A stretch of 64,000 nucleotides of DNA, from contig NZ_CP074436.1 of assembly GCF_016858305.2 (NCBI RefSeq), forward strand, positions 2,252,001-2,316,000, given 5' to 3'. Both the position numbers and the translations under genes were made by a program. Below, one piece after another: positions 61,747 through 64,000 of this stretch. Source of the DNA: Polaribacter sp. Q13 (lineage in GTDB: Bacteria > Bacteroidota > Bacteroidia > Flavobacteriales > Flavobacteriaceae). The notes beneath the pieces are model-generated. The model worked only from the letters and a program-made list of their open reading frames with translations. It was not told the origin of the DNA and did no database searches. Every line of letters starts with the position of its first letter. Position 1 is the first letter of the stretch.

Positions 61747-62101
61747 CTTTTTAGTTTGATTTTCTGAATTTAAAATTCAAAATTTGAGGTAGTTTTCAAT
61801 TTAAATATTGAACTTTAAATTTCGAATTATTTTAAGCAAAGATAATTGATTTTATTACGATTTCCTTTTTAACATTTTGTAAAGAATAAATTTTCTCTTT
61901 TTTATGTAATATTGTAGTATACAAAGCTGTATTTTAAAGTTAAAGAATAATAAATTAAGACAAAATGTTATTTCTGAATAGGACTTAAAACGTTCTAAAA
62001 AACAGCAAGGTAATTGCATACTCAATAATTTTGGCATTATTTTAGTAGTTTAGCAAAGCACAAGGAGTAATATCAGCATTAAAACAACGACAAAAGACAA
62101 C

Positions 62102-64000
62102 ATGAAAACTAAATATAAAATCACCACCTTTTTATTAGCAATGCTATTATTTGCAACTAGTTTACAAGCAAACGCTGCTAATATAGGCACAAAATCAGAT
62201 CCTGAAAAAGATAAAATTTTAATTTATATTCTTAGAAATATCCTTACCAGAAGTCATTTTGTAGTTAAAGATATGAATGATGATTTTTCTGAATATGTAT
62301 TTACCGAATTTATTGATGGCTTAGACCCAAATAAAAGATATTTTACACAACAAGACATTAAAGATTTTTCTAAATATAAATATGATATAGATAATCAACT
62401 TTTAAAAGAAGATATTTCTTTTTACAACTTGGTATATGAACGTTTTTCTAACAAGATTAAAAATGCAAAATCTTACTATGGTAGTTTATTAGAACACCCT
62501 TTTAACTTTAAGAAAAAAGAAACGATAGATGTAGATTACGAAAAAGTTCCGTTTGCTAAAAACGAAAACGAACTGATTGACTATTGGCGCAAACAACTTA
62601 AATTAAGCACTTTAATTAGAATTGAAGCTAAATTAGAAAAACAAAAAGCAGACGTACTCAAAGACAAAAACTTTAAAACTAAAAGCTTTGACGAGTTAGA
62701 AAAAGAAGCGCGTGCAGAAGTTCTTAAAAACATGGACGATTTATATGTTAGAATTGAAGAATTAGAGCATGAAGACTGGTTTTCTACTTTTTTAAACACT
62801 GTTGTTGGTGCTTTTGACCCGCATACAACGTATATGGCGCCAAGTATAAAAGAACGTTTTGACCAAGATATGTCTGGTAAATTAGAAGGAATTGGAGCTC
62901 GTTTGGTAAAAAAAGGTATTTATACAGAAATTTTTGAATTAGTCTCTGGAGGTCCTGCATGGAAAGAAGGAAACTTAGAACCTGGTGATATTATTTTAGA
63001 AGTTGCACAAGGATCTAAAGAACCTTTAGATATTGTAGGTATGCGTTTAGATGACGCCATTAAATTTATAAAAGGTAAAAAAGGTACTGAAGTGAGATTG
63101 ACGGTTAAGAAAAAACTAGACGGTTCTACCAAAGTAATTTCTATTACTAGAGATGTTGTAGAACTAGAAGAAACTTTTGTAAAATCTAGCATTGTAGAAA
63201 AAGATGGTAAGAAATTCGGAATTATAGATTTACCTAAATTTTATATAGATTTTGATGAACAAAACTATAGAGACTCCGCAAAAGACATGGAGAAAGAAAT
63301 TGCACGATTAAAAAGCGAAGGAGTTACTGGTTTAATTGTAGATTTAAGAAATAATGGAGGTGGTTCTTTAAAAACAGCCATTGAAATTAGCGGGTTGTTT
63401 ATAAACGAAGGCCCAATTGTACAGGTAAAATATAGAGGTGAAGACCCAATCATAAAAAAAGATATTGATCCTAAAATTCAATGGGATGGTGCTGTAGTTG
63501 TCCTTGTAAATGAATTTTCTGCCTCTGCATCAGAAATTTTTGCAGCTGCAATGCAAGATTATAAAAGAGCGGTTATAATGGGTGGAAACCAAACATATGG
63601 TAAAGGAACAGTACAAAGTGTGTTACCTATTAATCAATTTACAAAATACGATAAAGATTTAGGAGCTTTAAAAATGACCATTCAAAAATTCTACAGAATT
63701 AATGGCGGTTCTACTCAAATTGAAGGTGTATATTCTGATATTGCAATGCCAGACAGATATAGTTATATGAAATTTGGTGAAAGAGATCTAGATAATGCAT
63801 TAGTTTGGGACAAAGTAAAACAAGCAGATTATGTACAAACAAATTCTTATGAAAACTTTTCTGATGTAATTAATAAAAGCAAACAAAGAATTGCTGCCGA
63901 TTCTAAGTTTAAGTTGATAAATGAATATGCAAAATGGTTAAAACAGAAGCAAGATGACACTTCATACTCTCTAAATTACAAACTATTTGATGAAGTAAAT
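62102..64000 (+). CDS. C-terminal processing (tail-specific) protease, S41 family, 3' end outside window
   Basis: The frame is open from ATG 62102 to the window edge (633 codons). Signal peptide MKTKYKITTFLLAMLLFATSLQANA. An N-terminal helical domain is followed by a PDZ domain (about 255-345: GKLEGIGARLVKKGIYTEIFELVSGGPAWKEGNLEPGDIILEV) and the S41 catalytic core (about 355-560: VDLRNNGGGSLKTAIEISGLF, NEFSASASEIFAAAMQDY, YGKGTVQ). The Ser/Lys dyad is S475 and K501. It trims proteins from the C-terminus in the periplasm, like E. coli Prc. The end, a helical C-terminal domain, lies beyond the window. Confidence 0.95.
   Translation, partial: MKTKYKITTFLLAMLLFATSLQANAANIGTKSDPEKDKILIYILRNILTRSHFVVKDMNDDFSEYVFTEFIDGLDPNKRYFTQQDIKDFSKYKYDIDNQLLKEDISFYNLVYERFSNKIKNAKSYYGSLLEHPFNFKKKETIDVDYEKVPFAKNENELIDYWRKQLKLSTLIRIEAKLEKQKADVLKDKNFKTKSFDELEKEARAEVLKNMDDLYVRIEELEHEDWFSTFLNTVVGAFDPHTTYMAPSIKERFDQDMSGKLEGIGARLVKKGIYTEIFELVSGGPAWKEGNLEPGDIILEVAQGSKEPLDIVGMRLDDAIKFIKGKKGTEVRLTVKKKLDGSTKVISITRDVVELEETFVKSSIVEKDGKKFGIIDLPKFYIDFDEQNYRDSAKDMEKEIARLKSEGVTGLIVDLRNNGGGSLKTAIEISGLFINEGPIVQVKYRGEDPIIKKDIDPKIQWDGAVVVLVNEFSASASEIFAAAMQDYKRAVIMGGNQTYGKGTVQSVLPINQFTKYDKDLGALKMTIQKFYRINGGSTQIEGVYSDIAMPDRYSYMKFGERDLDNALVWDKVKQADYVQTNSYENFSDVINKSKQRIAADSKFKLINEYAKWLKQKQDDTSYSLNYKLFDEVN

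Noticed and set aside
61855..62037. 60-codon minus-strand ORF in the gap before the C-terminal processing protease
   Set aside because: Lysine/phenylalanine-rich AT-driven sequence without any domain or conserved pattern.

Overview
The window is AT-rich chromosomal DNA of a Bacteroidota bacterium, almost certainly a marine-type Flavobacteriaceae (Polaribacter/Tenacibaculum-like; inferred from protein style, no database was searched). The signs are: two large proteins ending in type IX secretion (T9SS) sorting domains, a TonB-dependent/beta-barrel receptor with a carboxypeptidase-like plug extension, a DUF3667 protein, a Bacteroidota-type DAHP synthase/chorismate mutase fusion, promoters of the Bacteroidota form TTTG-N18/19-TAnnTTTG, and several families of flavobacterial intergenic palindromic repeats. 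No prophage, CRISPR array or plasmid function was seen; the only mobile-element trace is a decayed transposase.

Layout. 1-2 kb: a sigma-54 response regulator cut by the left edge, and two tandem PepSY-like secreted paralogues. 2.3-6.7 kb: apaG, an overlapping DUF3667 gene without a normal start codon, an NRDE/TANGO2 protein, pruA, and a DUF2306 membrane protein. 7-15.7 kb: a T9SS-exported metallopeptidase, lipB, a nucleoid-associated protein, rnhB, a putative porin and two small membrane proteins. 15.8-24 kb: a two-component system followed by a TonB-dependent receptor, an LTA-synthase-family sulfatase, a diacylglycerol kinase and a PAP2 phosphatase. 24-32 kb: GNAT, NhaC, a methionine gamma-lyase-like enzyme with divergent Lrp regulator, CPBP protease, YceI lipoprotein, and the block rsgA-dtd-tatD-tcdA. 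33.4-37.6 kb: the phenylalanine/tyrosine operon (pheA-aminotransferase-tyrA-DAHPS/CM) with a complete attenuator. 37.7-48.3 kb: a class V aminotransferase, dsbD, an 1898-residue T9SS surface protein and an IS remnant. 48.4-54.7 kb: tRNA-Leu, an M20 dipeptidase, an M1 peptidase lipoprotein, an OmpA-family protein and a PhnA-type protein. 55-64 kb: adenine deaminase, the surE-lpxB-NlpC/P60-comEC block, and a C-terminal processing protease cut by the right edge.

Two regulatory systems stand out and can be read directly from the bases. First, the two-component region (15.8-24 kb) has the same promoter architecture in front of the response regulator itself, the receptor, the sulfatase-kinase pair and the PAP2 gene: 6-bp half-sites related to CTTAAG/CTTTAG repeated every 11 bp, ending exactly 10 bp before a TAnnTTTG-like -7 element. 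This defines a self-contained, probably autoregulated regulon. Its enzymes would modify an envelope lipid or glycan and recycle the diacylglycerol produced, which resembles in logic (not demonstrated homology) the PmrAB regulon of Proteobacteria. Second, upstream of pheA there is a perfect-consensus promoter, a 26-residue leader peptide with eight consecutive Phe/Tyr codons, an antiterminator segment within the leader and an intrinsic terminator: a textbook ribosome-stalling attenuator.

Intergenic DNA is rich in REP-like elements, including TTAGCCCTGATT...AGCGAGTAGTGAAAnCAGGAAATAGC elements, TCGAG hairpins and an octanucleotide tandem array. Many genes are followed by clear hairpin terminators.
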